Origin: Oscheius dolichura
Taxonomy: Eukaryota; Nematoda; Chromadorea; Rhabditida; Rhabditidae
DNA: 64,000 nt
Reading direction: 5' to 3'
Assembly: GCA_932521035.1 (NCBI GenBank)
Contig: OW051495.1
Location: 7,998,001 to 8,062,000, forward strand
Below are positions 34,301-45,742 of the stretch, piece by piece. Made by a program: the position numbers and the translations under genes. The notes under the pieces were generated by a model. It did no database searches, had not been told where the DNA came from, and worked only from the letters and a program-made list of their open reading frames with translations. Numbering within the stretch: position 1 is the first letter of the stretch; every line of letters begins with the position of its first letter.

Positions 34301-35836
34301 CTGACTGACGGGGGGAGAGACACGCGTATGCGCGGGACAACGGGGAGAGAAGAACACAATGCTAATGCGCCTCCTACGATGGGATTTATGAGCCAGAAAA
34401 TTTCTGGAATTAACTGGGCCGGATAGAAGAAGAAAATTAGCAGTATTTGTGGTGCCCTCGGGGGGTCTAAATGAGCTAAAGAGAGAGGACCAACAAGCAG
34501 CTGGCTGTAATTAACCCACCCACCTGGAGGTAAACTGGAGGTAGCCCTAATCAGGTAGGTATTATTCGGGATAGAAAAGAGAAATTGGCAACAGTCTCTC
34601 TTAGACCCTATTGATCACAGAGAGACGCCCTGGAGACGGCCTTGATAATTATCTCCTCTCTCTCACTGAACGGCTGGCAATACACAGGTGGCGACAATTG
34701 GACTAGGCCGGAAAGGAGAAGGAACGGTCTCCGTGGGCGAGAGAGAGAGAGATAGAGACGCGGGGTCGAACAACTAGCAATAAGACGAAAAAGGTCATAA
34801 AAGCCAAGATCTTTGGAAAGGTTGGCAGTTAGCCAGGCCAGTATACAAGAAACTTCAATTTTCCATAAAATCAAGACGATCTCTCGACATCACCGGTTTA
34901 GTTACCAATTGTTAGTATCAGTTTCCGCGAATCCAATCTTCTTTGCAAGCTGGTTTATCGAATAACATTTTAGACAGACTGGCAAAGTACAGGAACTTGA
35001 ATAATAATTGATCCGGCCGGAAAAAATAATCAAAATATTCACAGGCAGATGGTGGGTTGGCAAGGTTTTATGACATGAACACAGGATTCTATCACGGTTC
35101 ATATTCCACGTTTACCTCATTAGTGACTAATGTGTGACCTGTCTAGGATTCTGTCTAATCCGTGACCAGAGCAGTTCCGAGTTGATTTATTCCTTCGATC
35201 CTAACATACCGTATTCACCTTGATGAAAGATTTCTCCTCAAGAAGTATCTCGGTGGTTTCAAAATCCCTTATGACTCTTATTTGAAGTTGGTTATCCGAA
35301 GATCCCCTAACAAATCTTAGAATGTGGCGCTGATGTACTCATCAAAGGGAACAGGATGACGCAAGTTATCAGTCAAATGAACCCTTCCATTTACTCGCGT
35401 AATTTCTATTATTCAACACAAACAACGCGGATGAAAAAGTTTAATCCCTTTACTTTTGTTTCGCAATCGGCTAAAAACGTATATAAGAAAAACTAGACAT
35501 GAACACAGGATTCTATCACGTTACAGACGCTGTTCTCGATCCGGCCAAATAATTAATCTTCTTTATAAATGGCATTATGAGAATATGAATAAGGGACTGC
35601 TCTTTTCGACACAGGGTACTTAAACGGCGGGGATGAGGCGGCCCCAAGAAATTCTCTTCTCTTGTTAATCCATTTCCCTGAAAACTTTAAATCATGATCC
35701 CGAGGCGCCTTTTCTGAGAACACTTCCAGAGGAGAGAACCCCTCATTATTCCCTTATTTGAATTCTTAAACCTGCTCTTAATTGCCTAATTCCGTCTGAA
35801 ATACTGAAAACGGAAAGTAGACGACTATTTTTGCAG
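31381..35836. other. Upstream region of testin, no gene seen
   Basis: 4.4 kb between the testin start and the str-type gene. No exon chain on either strand. It probably holds the testin promoter. A 26-bp direct repeat (ACATGAACACAGGATTCTAT plus flank) occurs at about 35073 and again at 35498. Confidence 0.45.
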
Positions 35837-37222
35837 ATGGCAGTCCTCCAAGTGGTTGCTATCCTTCAGTCTCTGGTAATCTTCGTAGGAATCCTGCTAA
35901 ATTCCTTGCTTCTCTATGTAATTCTACGGTATACTAAAACCAGCGTCGGTTTCTATAAATGGCTGATGGCTGCCTTCTCCTTCTACGAGCTGCTCTACGG
36001 AATTGCAGCTTTATTAGTCATGCCGGTAGGGTTTTCAGAGAGCACAGGTTCCGAAACGAATCTGACAACTAAATGAAAGAAACCCCATTAATTAAATCGC
36101 TTTGGGACCTGTGACTATTCCTACAGTACTTCCATTAAGCTGGACGATCCACGCCCAGTTATAGGTCCATTTTGTTGCGTTCCGTTCCTGGATAGCTTTT
36201 TCCTACTACGGCCCGTTGACCTTTACTAATTTTGGAGTAGAAATAGTCAGTTTCTACTGCATGCTCTATGGCTCGTGGCTGGGATTCGTGCTTTGTAATT
36301 ACACCTATCGTTATATCTTCCTGTGCAAGTGAGTAACCCTCTTTTCATTGAATAACTCGCCAGGGAACATTGGCTAATAATTATTTCGAAACGTCCCTGG
36401 TTAAAGGCAGCGCTATACCTGCTATTTGCTACGTTTCTTTCTGGAACAACATTCTGTGCCTATTATTCTTGTAGGGTGCATCAGCCTACTCAGGTACCGT
36501 AACCTCCCCCTCCTCCATAAGTTTCCACCATTTTAGGACGTCTTGGACTATATTCACAATAATTTCGGCATGGATACAGAAAACATGAGCTTTATAATGG
36601 TTAGAATTCAGGTACTGCCGCTGCTTCTCATTTCCAAACTTTCGTTTCAGGACCCAGAAACTCAGAAAGTCTCTTTCTCTGGAGTGCTTTCCATTGCTAT
36701 CCATGTCACGTTCCTTCTCGTCTGGTTGACAATTATCATTTTTTGTAGTGTTAAAATCTACGAACGGATTAATTTCCTCCAGGCTATAAGAGACCAAAAT
36801 AAAAAGAATATCATCCAAGAGAAGCAACTATTTTTGGTGCTTGTTTTACAGGTAATTTTTAACGTTTCCACCTATCAGGAGCCAGTATTTCAGACGGTGA
36901 TTCCCTTGTTATTCTGCGGTATTCCATCAATTATTCATTTTACCTTCGCCCTCTGGGAGACTACAGCCTTTTTCAGTCCATTCACTCCATTTTTCACATT
37001 TGTCAGCTCGATTCCTAAATTTTTGGACCCATTGGTAGCGCTGCTTTTCATTGGGGCCTATAGAAATGCAGTGAAAAAGATTTTCAGTAAGTCTAGTCAA
37101 AATTATTGTGGAAATAACGTAATTCAGGATTCGGGCAGCCATCAGCGGTACATTCGGAGAATGTTTACCACAGTAATCCTTCATCACGCTCACCAGGACC
37201 TTCTCAATTTCCATTGACTTAA
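35837..37222 (+). CDS. Chemoreceptor, str-type 7TM GPCR
   Basis: Seven exons: 35837-36025, 36165-36328, 36364-36493, 36537-36611, 36651-36851, 36894-37086, 37128-37222; 1047 nt, 348 residues. Features of the nematode Str/Srj group: L-N-S-L-L-L-Y-V-I-L-R after TM1, then F-Y-K-W-L-M-A-A-F-S in TM2, and Y-R-Y-I-F-L-C-K after TM3. Q-T-V-I-P-L-L-F starts TM6, L-D-P-L-V-A-L-L-F-I lies in TM7, and Y-R-N-A-V follows it. The tail is serine/proline-rich (H-S-N-P-S-S-R-S-P-G-P). TTTTTGCAG lies immediately before the ATG, so this is either a trans-splice site or the end of a 5' UTR intron. The last intron (37087-37127) could be skipped with a different tail; the serine-rich tail fits the family better. 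Confidence 0.85.
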
Positions 37223-37718
37223 CCTCAGCCGAAAACTCTTTGTGTTCTTTAAATTTTTGTTGTTTATTTAACTGTCCCATTCACAACCGCTTCTCTCCAC
37301 GATAGGTCGAAACGTTTCCCACCTGGAATCGCAAAGCCAGTTGAAATCAAAGCAAGACAGTCCACGGTCATGCATCCTTTTGGAGGCGCGAACTTATATC
37401 CGCGGTTATAAATTCGCCCCTAGTTTTTGTTCTCCCAGCTGTCGCGGATATAACTTCGCCCCTCGCGGATCAACATGGGAACGTGTCTGAAGTAAAGAGG
37501 TGCCCCGGCTCGTAGCCTTCCCAGATGGAATAGAGCTGTGGTAGAGATCAGGTTCATTGAGTAACAATCCACAGAGCACAGAATGGATAGGGAACTGACG
37601 TGCCAGCAGGGAAGATATCAACAGGGGGAAAGGGCCGGCGCGCTTGAGGCTAACCGAGGTCACCAGGCGGTCGGATCGACGAATCAATACAATGTTTATT
37701 CGTCAGTTGATCTCAAAC
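37223..37718. other. Intergenic between convergent receptor genes
   Basis: No gene seen. Contains two related blocks, CGCGGTTATAAATTCGCCCC and CGCGGATATAACTTCGCCCC, about 50 nt apart (37401 and 37443). Confidence 0.45.
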
Positions 37719-39189
37719 TCAAGTCCAGCTCTTGGCCAACTGCTTAAAATAGGTTTCTTGTGCCTTTTCCGACACCATTTTGTCACCACGAAAACCTCTA
37801 ACCATGTTTCTTTTAAATAATCGAAAGACAAATAGTCTCCAGTCTGGTATAGCAAAAATGAAGCTGATATACACCAGCATCATTCCTCTAAAAGTGGATA
37901 ATCCATAAAATGAATGAAATAACTTACGAGGACATAGAAAACTCGATAAATAACTGGATTGTAAGGACTACGGTAGGATTGTGATGATAAGTGACAACCA
38001 GGATCAAAGCTATCAATAGGCCAATAATCAAGGAGATCACAATGAAGCCGGCTATTCCTAACTAAATGTTTTTATTAATAAAGGGCCGGACAGCTTTGAT
38101 CTTTAGCAGAGAGACCCCCAAACGAATGTTGGCATAAACCAAGGCTACTCGTTTTCGAGATCAGAAAGCATAACAAACCTTTAAAACCCTCGTGTTCTCC
38201 TCAATTTGGAATCGAGTGCTCAAGGAGTACTGTAATGGGCATTCTTTAGACAATCGTAGCTTTTTGCGATTGTATCTCCAGAGGAGAATAAACCACTGAA
38301 AAAGAGGATTATAAACTAAAATATATTGTTCTACCAATTCCGAGAACCCAGCTATAAGGAAGACTTCTATACAGAAGATGAGGATATTCACAGATTCTTC
38401 GACGATATCCCAAATTAGAAGAAGGAAGAGAATAGCGGTAAAACACAGAGAGATGAGTACAACATGACGACGCGGCCTTTTCTCATAGTCCTGAAAATTA
38501 TAGGAGCATTAATGAAGAGAAAGGACAGGTGTAAATGTTTACCAGAGATCTATACAAGCCTATTTTATAGCTGGTTCTAAAGAAACAACATTACTACAAG
38601 TCATTTTCTTGGGTGTCACCATTGCGCCTCTGATCTGCCTTCTTCCTGTTCTCCCAAGGGAACAGGACAGCCGTGGTACGGTATTTTGGCACGATTCCAA
38701 TCACGTAAATATTATATAATTAATTAGGGAGCTTTCCCCTCTACCCTACACTTTCTTACGAACCTTTAAATAATATGCTGCGAATGACCTCTCCATTAGG
38801 GCGGTAGGTAGGCAAAGGATCATCATATTGATGAAGAATGTCCGTACGGCACTTTGCAACGGCATTAAATTAACAACATCTATAGTTTTGGCTTCACTTT
38901 AACTTGTTTCTTCCTCACTTTTAACGAAAATAATCATATAAATGATCCACAGCCGGAATAGGGACATTGGAACGAAAGCCAGCACCCAGATAGAGACGAT
39001 AATAACCATATTCATATGAGCGGGAGGTTTTGTATAGGCCAGATATTGCATTAAACAAATTATGGAGACATTTAGACAGATAAATACAGCCTCCAGGGAT
39101 AGGAGTACGGTATAAAATAGAGCAAGCTCCGAATTTATTAGATAGGTACTGTTGGGTTGTAGTCGAAGGAATAATCCGCCACCAGCCAT
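37719..39189 (-). CDS. Chemoreceptor, sre-type 7TM GPCR (sre copy 1)
   Basis: Six exons: 39189-38919, 38879-38764, 38490-38335, 38295-38179, 38061-37928, 37887-37719; 963 nt, 320 residues. Sre-family marks: start M-A-G-G-G-L-F-L-R-L-Q-P-N-S-T-Y-L, A-L-M-E-R-S-F-A-A-Y-Y-L-K then D-Y-E-K-R at TM4, W-R-Y-N before the basic loop, and L-S-T-R-F-Q-I-E-E-N-T-R-V-L-K before TM6. The C-terminal cytoplasmic tail ends near Y-F-K-Q-L-A-K-S-W-T. Exon lengths match those of the three neighbours exactly or to one codon, so all four arose by tandem duplication. Intact and presumably a chemosensory receptor. Confidence 0.92.
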
Positions 39190-39760
39190 TGCATCAAGCT
39201 ATTGAAAGGAGAAGAAGTGAGCTGAGTTGTCTCGGAGAGGTGATTATTTCTTGAAACCGCTTGTTTAACAGGTGATAGAATGCAATGACGAGGGGTTGGG
39301 CGAGTGCTCCAATTGGCTGAATAAAATGGAATTGTTCAAAAGGTATCTGGAAAAGTATATTGATATTGGAGGAAATTTTAATGGGTTTTTGAGAGAGCTC
39401 TGCCATATTTCCTTGAAGGAACGGCCCTTTGCAGAATTGGGTTCCTACTCAGCTATTTGTAGGTTCCTGCCCATCAAAAGGAAGCAAGTTCAACGGAAAA
39501 GCCATGAATTTTGTTCGGGATTTTTGAAGAAACTTGAAAATCGGCGAAATTTAACTGCAAAATGAATGTTGATCCCGAAAGGGCTATTCTTTCTGCTAGA
39601 AATAGTCCCTGCGTTATCTAACCAGGCTATTTCCCTTGAATAACACCATAAAGGACCTTCAGCGCTTATTTATACTCTGAAATTCAAGGAGATTACGGTA
39701 GAGGTGGAGGGATCCATGCGAATGAAACCAAAAGACGACAACATACATAATAAAACTAAT
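39190..39760. other. Spacer between sre copies with a possible TM7 relic
   Basis: On the minus strand 39406-39194 reads F-H-F-I-Q-P-I-G-A-L-A-Q-P-L-V-I-A-F-Y then L-N-K-R-F-Q, after a TTTTCCAG acceptor. It resembles a last membrane helix with a basic tail of a receptor. No other exon of such a gene is found, so it is at best a relic. Confidence 0.3.
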
Positions 39761-41024
39761 TTATTTCCAACTTTGAACGAGCCGTTGAAAGTACATTTCC
39801 CCTGCCTTCTCTGATGTGAGGCTGTCTCCTCTGTAGTCACTTACAATGTTCCTATTGAATAATCTGAAGAAAAGAAGCCGATATACTGGAACAGCAAAGA
39901 AGAAACTGAGGTAGATGGGAAAAACGGCACTGGAATGTTTTTTTCTCTATGGGGAAAAAAGAAGCAGGACTTACAAAGACATATAGAAGTCGAAAACTAT
40001 TTGAAGGATAAGTGTAGCCTCTTCTGAAGGGTGAAAGAGGATTGCAGCGGCAAGGAATATAATGGAGAGGATGATCGCAGCAATGACGATGAATCCGGCT
40101 TTCATCATCTGGAACAAAACATTTTGTGGCCCTCAAGATGAGACAAGTAGGTGCTGAAGCGACTGTCATTTGTTTCAGGCAATGTTTTCTTGTTTGATTG
40201 TACCTTGGTAAACGAATTTACCTTGAAAATCCTCAAATTCTCCTCTATTTGAAACCGAATGCTCAGGGTGTACTCTCTGGGATTCGCTGTACATAGACGG
40301 AGTTTCTTCAAATTGTATCTCCAAAGGAAAATAAACCACTGCAAATTGAATTCATTGCTCGAAGAATAAATAAAATAAATAAGCACATCCACTTACAAAT
40401 TTAGACAGAGTGGTGACTATTACAACCTCGCCACAGAAGAGAAATATACCAATTTGGATATCAAGAATATCCCAGAGGAGGGTAATGAAAAGAATTGCTG
40501 CCACTAGTAAAGAGATGAACAAAGCGTGGGGGTGCTTCTTCTTCTCGTAGTACTGCAAATAAGAAGAAACTTGGGGAAAATCAGAAACAAACCTTTAAAT
40601 AGGTAGAAGCGAAAGATCTTTCCACTAGCACTGTGGGTAGGGAAAGTAACATCATATTGGTATAGAGCGTCCTAATCATACTTTGAATTGTCAAAAACTC
40701 TGACAGATCTGAACAAATCTTTGAATACCCGCCCTTTCACACGATATTCCTACCATATTTACATAAAATCATGCTAATAAACCAGATTCTAATCAAGTAG
40801 ACGGGAACATAGACCAAGATCCATATAATGACAATAATTGTCAAATTACGATGGGCTGGTGGCCGGGTATAACTGACATAGACTAATATAGCGATACTTA
40901 GGAAATTCGAAATGATAGCAATTAATTCGAAAACAAGAAACAGTGTATAGAAACGCTTATAGTCCGAATTAATGAGGTAGGTACTGTTTGGCTGTAGCTG
41001 GAGGAAGAAACCAACGCCGATCAT
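39761..41024 (-). CDS. Chemoreceptor, sre-type 7TM GPCR (sre copy 2)
   Basis: Six exons: 41024-40754, 40708-40593, 40552-40397, 40338-40222, 40108-39975, 39929-39761; 963 nt, 320 residues. Starts M-I-G-V-G-F-F-L-Q-L-Q-P-N-S-T-Y-L. Family marks are V-L-V-E-R-S-F-A-S-T-Y-L-K, Y-Y-E-K-K-K-H-P-H, W-R-Y-N-L-K-K, L-S-I-R-F-Q-I-E-E-N-L-R-I-F-K and an end at R-L-V-Q-S-W-K. A further in-frame ATG 27 nt upstream is possible, but alignment of all four copies favours 41024. All splice sites are canonical. Of the four it is the most compact. Confidence 0.92.
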
Positions 41025-42037
41025 TCGTCTAGGGGGAAAATTAATTAGCAAACGGGGCTTATCGGCGGTGGATATATCTTATACGATTAAACGAATGAAA
41101 ATTAAGTTACCAGGTGGAGTGTATTTCAGTGATTTCAGAGAAGAGTTGGAAATCTCTACGGAGTTTGGTCAAGAGCTTCGATGGTTCGGAAACAGCCACA
41201 TGGTAGCATTTATATTAATAGAAACGGGAGCTAAACCTTTCTCTTCCCCCTAATGGGTTACTGTAGTCTGAAGCTGACAACGTTCGACTTCTCTGTTCCA
41301 GATATCCAAGGCGACCACTAAGCGGTTTACTGTAGAATGAAACAAGCTGCCCAGAATCGAGCGCAGCGCGAAGCGCTGCGCGGTGGTTAGGTTTCTCTCT
41401 CTTCTTGCGATTTTTTCCTAAAACTGCTATCGCGCGTAGCGCGTGACCGCGCCAACTTTTCTGATTTTTTCTTTTTGTATCGTGTTCAGCATCTGATTCT
41501 ACATCGAATGACACCCATTACGACAGTTCTAGTGAACAAACTGAAAAATTAAAAATATTTGTATTTTTGAAAAGTGGCCGATTTCCCCCGGAAGGTGTGT
41601 ACTGTCTCGGTTCTCGGCTCCGCGTTGTCGGATTTCTTTAATTCTTTGACTGGGTTATTGGAAATGATGTCCCGTCGTGGCGCATCCATGTTCGAAAGAA
41701 TTTGGTCCACGCACTGTGACACTATGACACTACAAAGGCGCGCATTGCAGAAAAGGCGGTCCAGAAATACCGAAGTCTTTATATTGCCTCTAACAACGTA
41801 TTTTTTTGCACTAATCGGTTTCTCTCGATGAGATACGTATAAAAATGTTAATATCACGTAGATCGTAGATGGTTTTCACAATTTAGACATGTACACAAGG
41901 TGGTGGATAAATTAGAATAGAAAAGCTAAAACTAGGACAAAAGCGAATATCGAAAACGGCTGGAGAAGCGCTTCTCTTTTTATAAGCAAGTGAAACGGCA
42001 GACCCATTTGCAAGCAAATGGAGACAAAAAGAGCACA
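41025..42037. other. Spacer with a GC-rich hairpin
   Basis: No gene seen. A perfect hairpin at 41361-41381 has 9-bp arms (GCGCAGCGC / GCGCTGCGC) and a GAA loop, with a second GC-rich stretch near 41440 (CGCGCGTAGCGCG). An 85-codon plus-strand frame at 41574-41831 has no support. Confidence 0.45.
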
Positions 42038-42553
42038 ATTATTATGTGAAAAAGTGGAACACGAAAAGTTTTGTGGTTAGGATTCCACTGACCGTGCAAA
42101 AAGCGAGCAATAGAGGGGGAGACCGGGCAAAAGGAGAGCAATAGAAACTAGAGGAGTTCAATCAGTTCTTCCTATCCACCGCCTCAAAGAATTAATCTCG
42201 TTTCTTCGAAGAAAGCTCAATCAAACGTTATTCGAGCTTCAAACGAGCTACAGAAATTCTTATAATAGTAAAAATGGCAGCAACGTGAATGTGTAAGAGC
42301 GGACCTATGCAGGGATCGAGGGCGACAGCGGGACATAAATGAAACCCCAGTTGATCACAGCTTTGTGGAGACAGAATAGAATAAATCAAGTTTCTCTTCC
42401 TTCTTTGAAGAGGCGGTGGATAGGAAGAACTGATTGAACTCTTCTTGTTTTGCTCTCCTTTTGCCCGGTCTCCCCCTCTATTGCTCGCTTTTTGCACGGT
42501 CAGTGGAATCCTAACCACAAAACTTTTCGTGTTCCACTTTTTCACATAATAAT
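42038..42553. mobile_element. Foldback element with about 154-bp inverted arms
   Basis: Arm 42038-42191 and its reverse complement at 42401-42553 are nearly identical, differing mainly around the bases after GAGAGCAA. The 209-bp loop is unrelated. The transcript of either strand would form a long hairpin. High arm identity suggests recent insertion or gene conversion. No coding region inside. It lies between sre copies 2 and 3. Confidence 0.85.
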
Positions 42554-42623
42554 CAGACCTATATTTCTAATTTGTGGCTCAAAATTTGATTACAGAGGAT
42601 GGCTTTTCTATATTTATTTTCTC

Positions 42624-44350
42624 TCATAACCAGCTATTTTTCAATTGTTGAAAGTAGAGATCAGTTTCCCGTCCGCGATGAGAATCTCCATGAAAGCTAC
42701 GTACTGCATTTTTCTTGAAAAATGTGATTACAAAATGTTTCCAATCCGGTACTGATATGATGAAACATATTTGAACTGGCAGTAGAACACTGGAAATAGC
42801 TGAATAACGCGAATTGGACGGGGTGGTTCTTACAATGACATACTGAATTCTACAGCAACTTTGGCAGCCGTTCTGAGACCTGGACTGGAACTGTAGAGAA
42901 TGACCATAGCTAGGGAGCAGAGGATGGCAACGATGACGGCTATGGCGAAGAAAGCGGCACGGATCATCTGGAAACTCTAAAATTATGACCCAAAACTATT
43001 CTATACGCCCACTAGAAGTCCAGACTGCGATTCGCTGCTTTTATTAGTCAGAAGCCCCCTTCCCAACCCGAACCCGGTGGTTTTTCTGCACCTGGCTTTG
43101 TTAGTTACCGCCGCTGACGTCCTAGGGGATAAATATAAGATTCGTAATTAAACTTGTAGCCTTGAAGAGCAAAAATAGCCTCACCTTGAAGGTCTTGATA
43201 TTCTCCTCTATTTGAAATCGGGTACTCAATTTGTAGACTTGATAGTTCTTTTTGCACTTCTTCAACATCTCTAGGTTATACTTCCACAGGCCTAAGTACG
43301 CCTGGAAATATAATGCCCTCCATGGAGAAGGCTACAGTACTCACCACTACGGTAACATTAGTAATGACAAAGATTTCAATGATATACGCCAGAAGGTCGA
43401 TTCTGCCTCCAAATAAGTAATAACATAATGCTAGGAATAAAATGACAACAATAAGAAGACAAATTGGAATAACGTGATGCCTTCGTTTTTGTTCGTAGTC
43501 CTGAAAAATGAGAATAACGTCAGTTCCTAAAGGCCCTAAAAATCTTCCCGGAATTATTTTTAAGGGAGCTGTCTACCAGACTGGGTACTGTAGACACTTT
43601 GTTGCCGCCGGTAAACACAGGTTGCTGGAAATGCTCATGGGAAAGGTTATGGTAGCGGTTTTAAGAGTGGCACATGAAAAATGAGCTATTGGTGGATTCT
43701 GTTTACGGTAAGACACTGGTACGATATCCGGTTGGTCTCCAGAGGCTCCCAGAAGAGTTTTCCCGACTATTTCGAGCTCCGCCAAGGAAACGACCCCCTT
43801 GTTGGTTGATGATCCCTGTATCATCAGCACTCGTCCAATAAAGTGCCTTTCCTTCGCTTTTAGAACGAAGCAGATTAGAAATGAGTGCACCACTTACAAA
43901 ATCTTCTATTGGTCGCTAAACTTACCGTTAGGTGAATTGAAGCAAACACCCTTTCAATCAAAGCTCCAGGCATTGATACTACCAATAAATTGCCATAAAC
44001 TGTCCGCACGGCACTTTGTATCCTAACTGGATCTTCAAGGTCTAAAAATTCCACATAATTGAGTAAATATGGCTCTTACCCTGGCCTAGAAGAATGAGGA
44101 TAATATACCATACTCGTACAAAAGCCGCAGGAATTGAAATTATAAAAAATCCAGCTATTAACAAGGTATGATTTAGGTGGAAAGCTCTCTTGGAGAGAAA
44201 TAAATACTCCGAGAGGCCTACCATAGCAAAATTTGTAAAAATGATAAATAATTCTAGCAGTAAAATAGTAGTGTAGAGAATTTTATTGTCGGAATCCATT
44301 AAATAGGATGAATTCGGTTGCAGATAGAAGAACAATCCGCCGTCGATCAT
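42624..44350 (-). CDS. Chemoreceptor, sre-type 7TM GPCR (sre copy 3)
   Basis: Six exons: 44350-44080, 44041-43926, 43500-43345, 43301-43185, 42967-42834, 42789-42624; 960 nt, 319 residues. Starts M-I-D-G-G-L-F-F-Y-L-Q-P-N-S-S-Y-L. Family marks are A-L-I-E-R-V-F-A-S-I-H-L-T, D-Y-E-Q-K-R-R-H-H, W-K-Y-N-L-E, L-S-T-R-F-Q-I-E-E-N-I-K-T-F-K and an end at Q-L-K-N-S-W-L. Closest to copy 4 by the shared R-A-F-H-L-N-H-T or K-A-F-H-L-N-H-T loop and N-S-W-L end. Its introns 2 (425 nt) and 4 (217 nt) are larger than in the other copies. Confidence 0.92.
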
Positions 44351-45130
44351 CTGTAGCAAGATGTGACCGGAAAAAAGGCGGCGATGACTTTTTGGTAGTC
44401 GTTATAATAATAATAACAGGTGGCTGAAATACACCTGGATGTGACAAATAATTCGTCCCTATGAGCCATTGAACTGGCTGATGTGGTTGGAATTGTGTAC
44501 AATCTTAATGAGCCCGCGAGTCAGTCAGTCAGAGTAGGCAGATGTGGGGGGAATCATCCATCTATGCATGAACAAAAAAAGGGAGGGAAGGGGTGCGTAC
44601 ACAGTGATTTGTGATGTAAAAACATGGGAACATTTTGATGTCAAAAATGAAAGAAGTTGCGGTAGCCAATTAAAGAAAAGAACGCGAATGTCAAAGAAAC
44701 AGGTTGATCTCTCCTCTCCCGGGCTTTCCCCTCCAATTTCACCCTTTCAGACAAAAAAAGAACGAACCTTTAGAAGAGTGTGTGTGCTGACAAATCCAGT
44801 CCGCCGAGTCTGAAAAGATAAAACTACTGTTTTCAGAATATTTTCCCTTCCAAGAAGGTAAGATGAGTACGGAGAGTGTAAATAAGGAAAAGAAGAGCCC
44901 ATTGGACTCACCCACGTGTTATAACGTTATGTGAAACAGAGCTGAAAGCTGCAGAAACAGCTGACAATGGGCAAAAAGAGAAGACGAAAAAGCTGCGCTT
45001 CTTGGTTGTTGGTGTTCGCTTACCCAATGTGACGTTTGTACGAATTTTCAGGAAAGAAGATAGGGAACTGGGAGATATACAAAAGAAATGCGAAAACTGC
45101 AGAAAGAAGTCAGCTACCGTATTCACCATC
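44351..45130. other. Spacer between sre copies 3 and 4
   Basis: No gene that I can support. Contains short TCAG and AATAATAATAATAAC simple repeats. Confidence 0.4.
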
Positions 45131-45602
45131 TCATTTACATAGGAGGATTGGAATTTTAAACGGCTCGCAGCCTTTAACGCCTGGTTGAAGCGTAACGAAT
45201 AAAGTAGACGCTAATTGAGGAAAGTAGACTCCAACGGTCATTTGTCTCTTCGGTAACTTTTGGACTAACGCCGTATTAAAATAGAAAGTTCGCGAAAATT
45301 TGATCCTCGTTTGGTCCCAAAGAAACAAATGTACAGTAACCCTATCCGATGAAAAAGAGCAATAAGCCGCTTCCAACGGATATGTCGCGAGTACAGAACT
45401 CCTCGTTTCTCCTGTAGGGTAATCTCGTAAGACCGAATGTTTTTGACGTTGAACTGGATGACAAGGATTTTATAATCCCCGGAACTTGAATAGAGACAGT
45501 AGGCTGCAACGTCGCTTCGAAGAGGAAAACAGGTAAATCAGGCAGCTGCATAAAGGAATGAATATCTAGCAAAGCTACCCACCACGGCCAGAAGAACAAC
45601 AT
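45131..45602 (-). pseudogene. Two-copy unknown domain with a frame change
   Basis: On the minus strand two related stretches lie in different frames. The first (about 45540-45380) reads T-C-F-P-L-R-S-D-V-A-A-Y-C-L-Y-S-S-S-G-D-Y. The second (about 45400-45131) reads L-A-T-Y-P-L-E-A-A-Y-C-S-F-S-S-D-R and continues for about 75 residues to a stop. The shared Y/F-P-L...A-A-Y-C-x-x-S-S pattern shows an internal duplication. A one-base shift near 45395 separates them and no intron of reasonable size explains it. A possible start with an M-L-F-F-W-P stretch lies at 45602. It may be a decayed gene or have missed exons. Family not recognised. Confidence 0.4.
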
Positions 45603-45742
45603 GTTTTGATTTTATAGAAATTCAACGTAAATTTATTTCTTCCCTAGTAAACAAGTGTAATATAAACGGGCGATATCACAGATATGGTTTGTGTTGATGT
45701 ATATTTAATTCCTCGAGTTTAAATCTTTTATATCGGATGATT

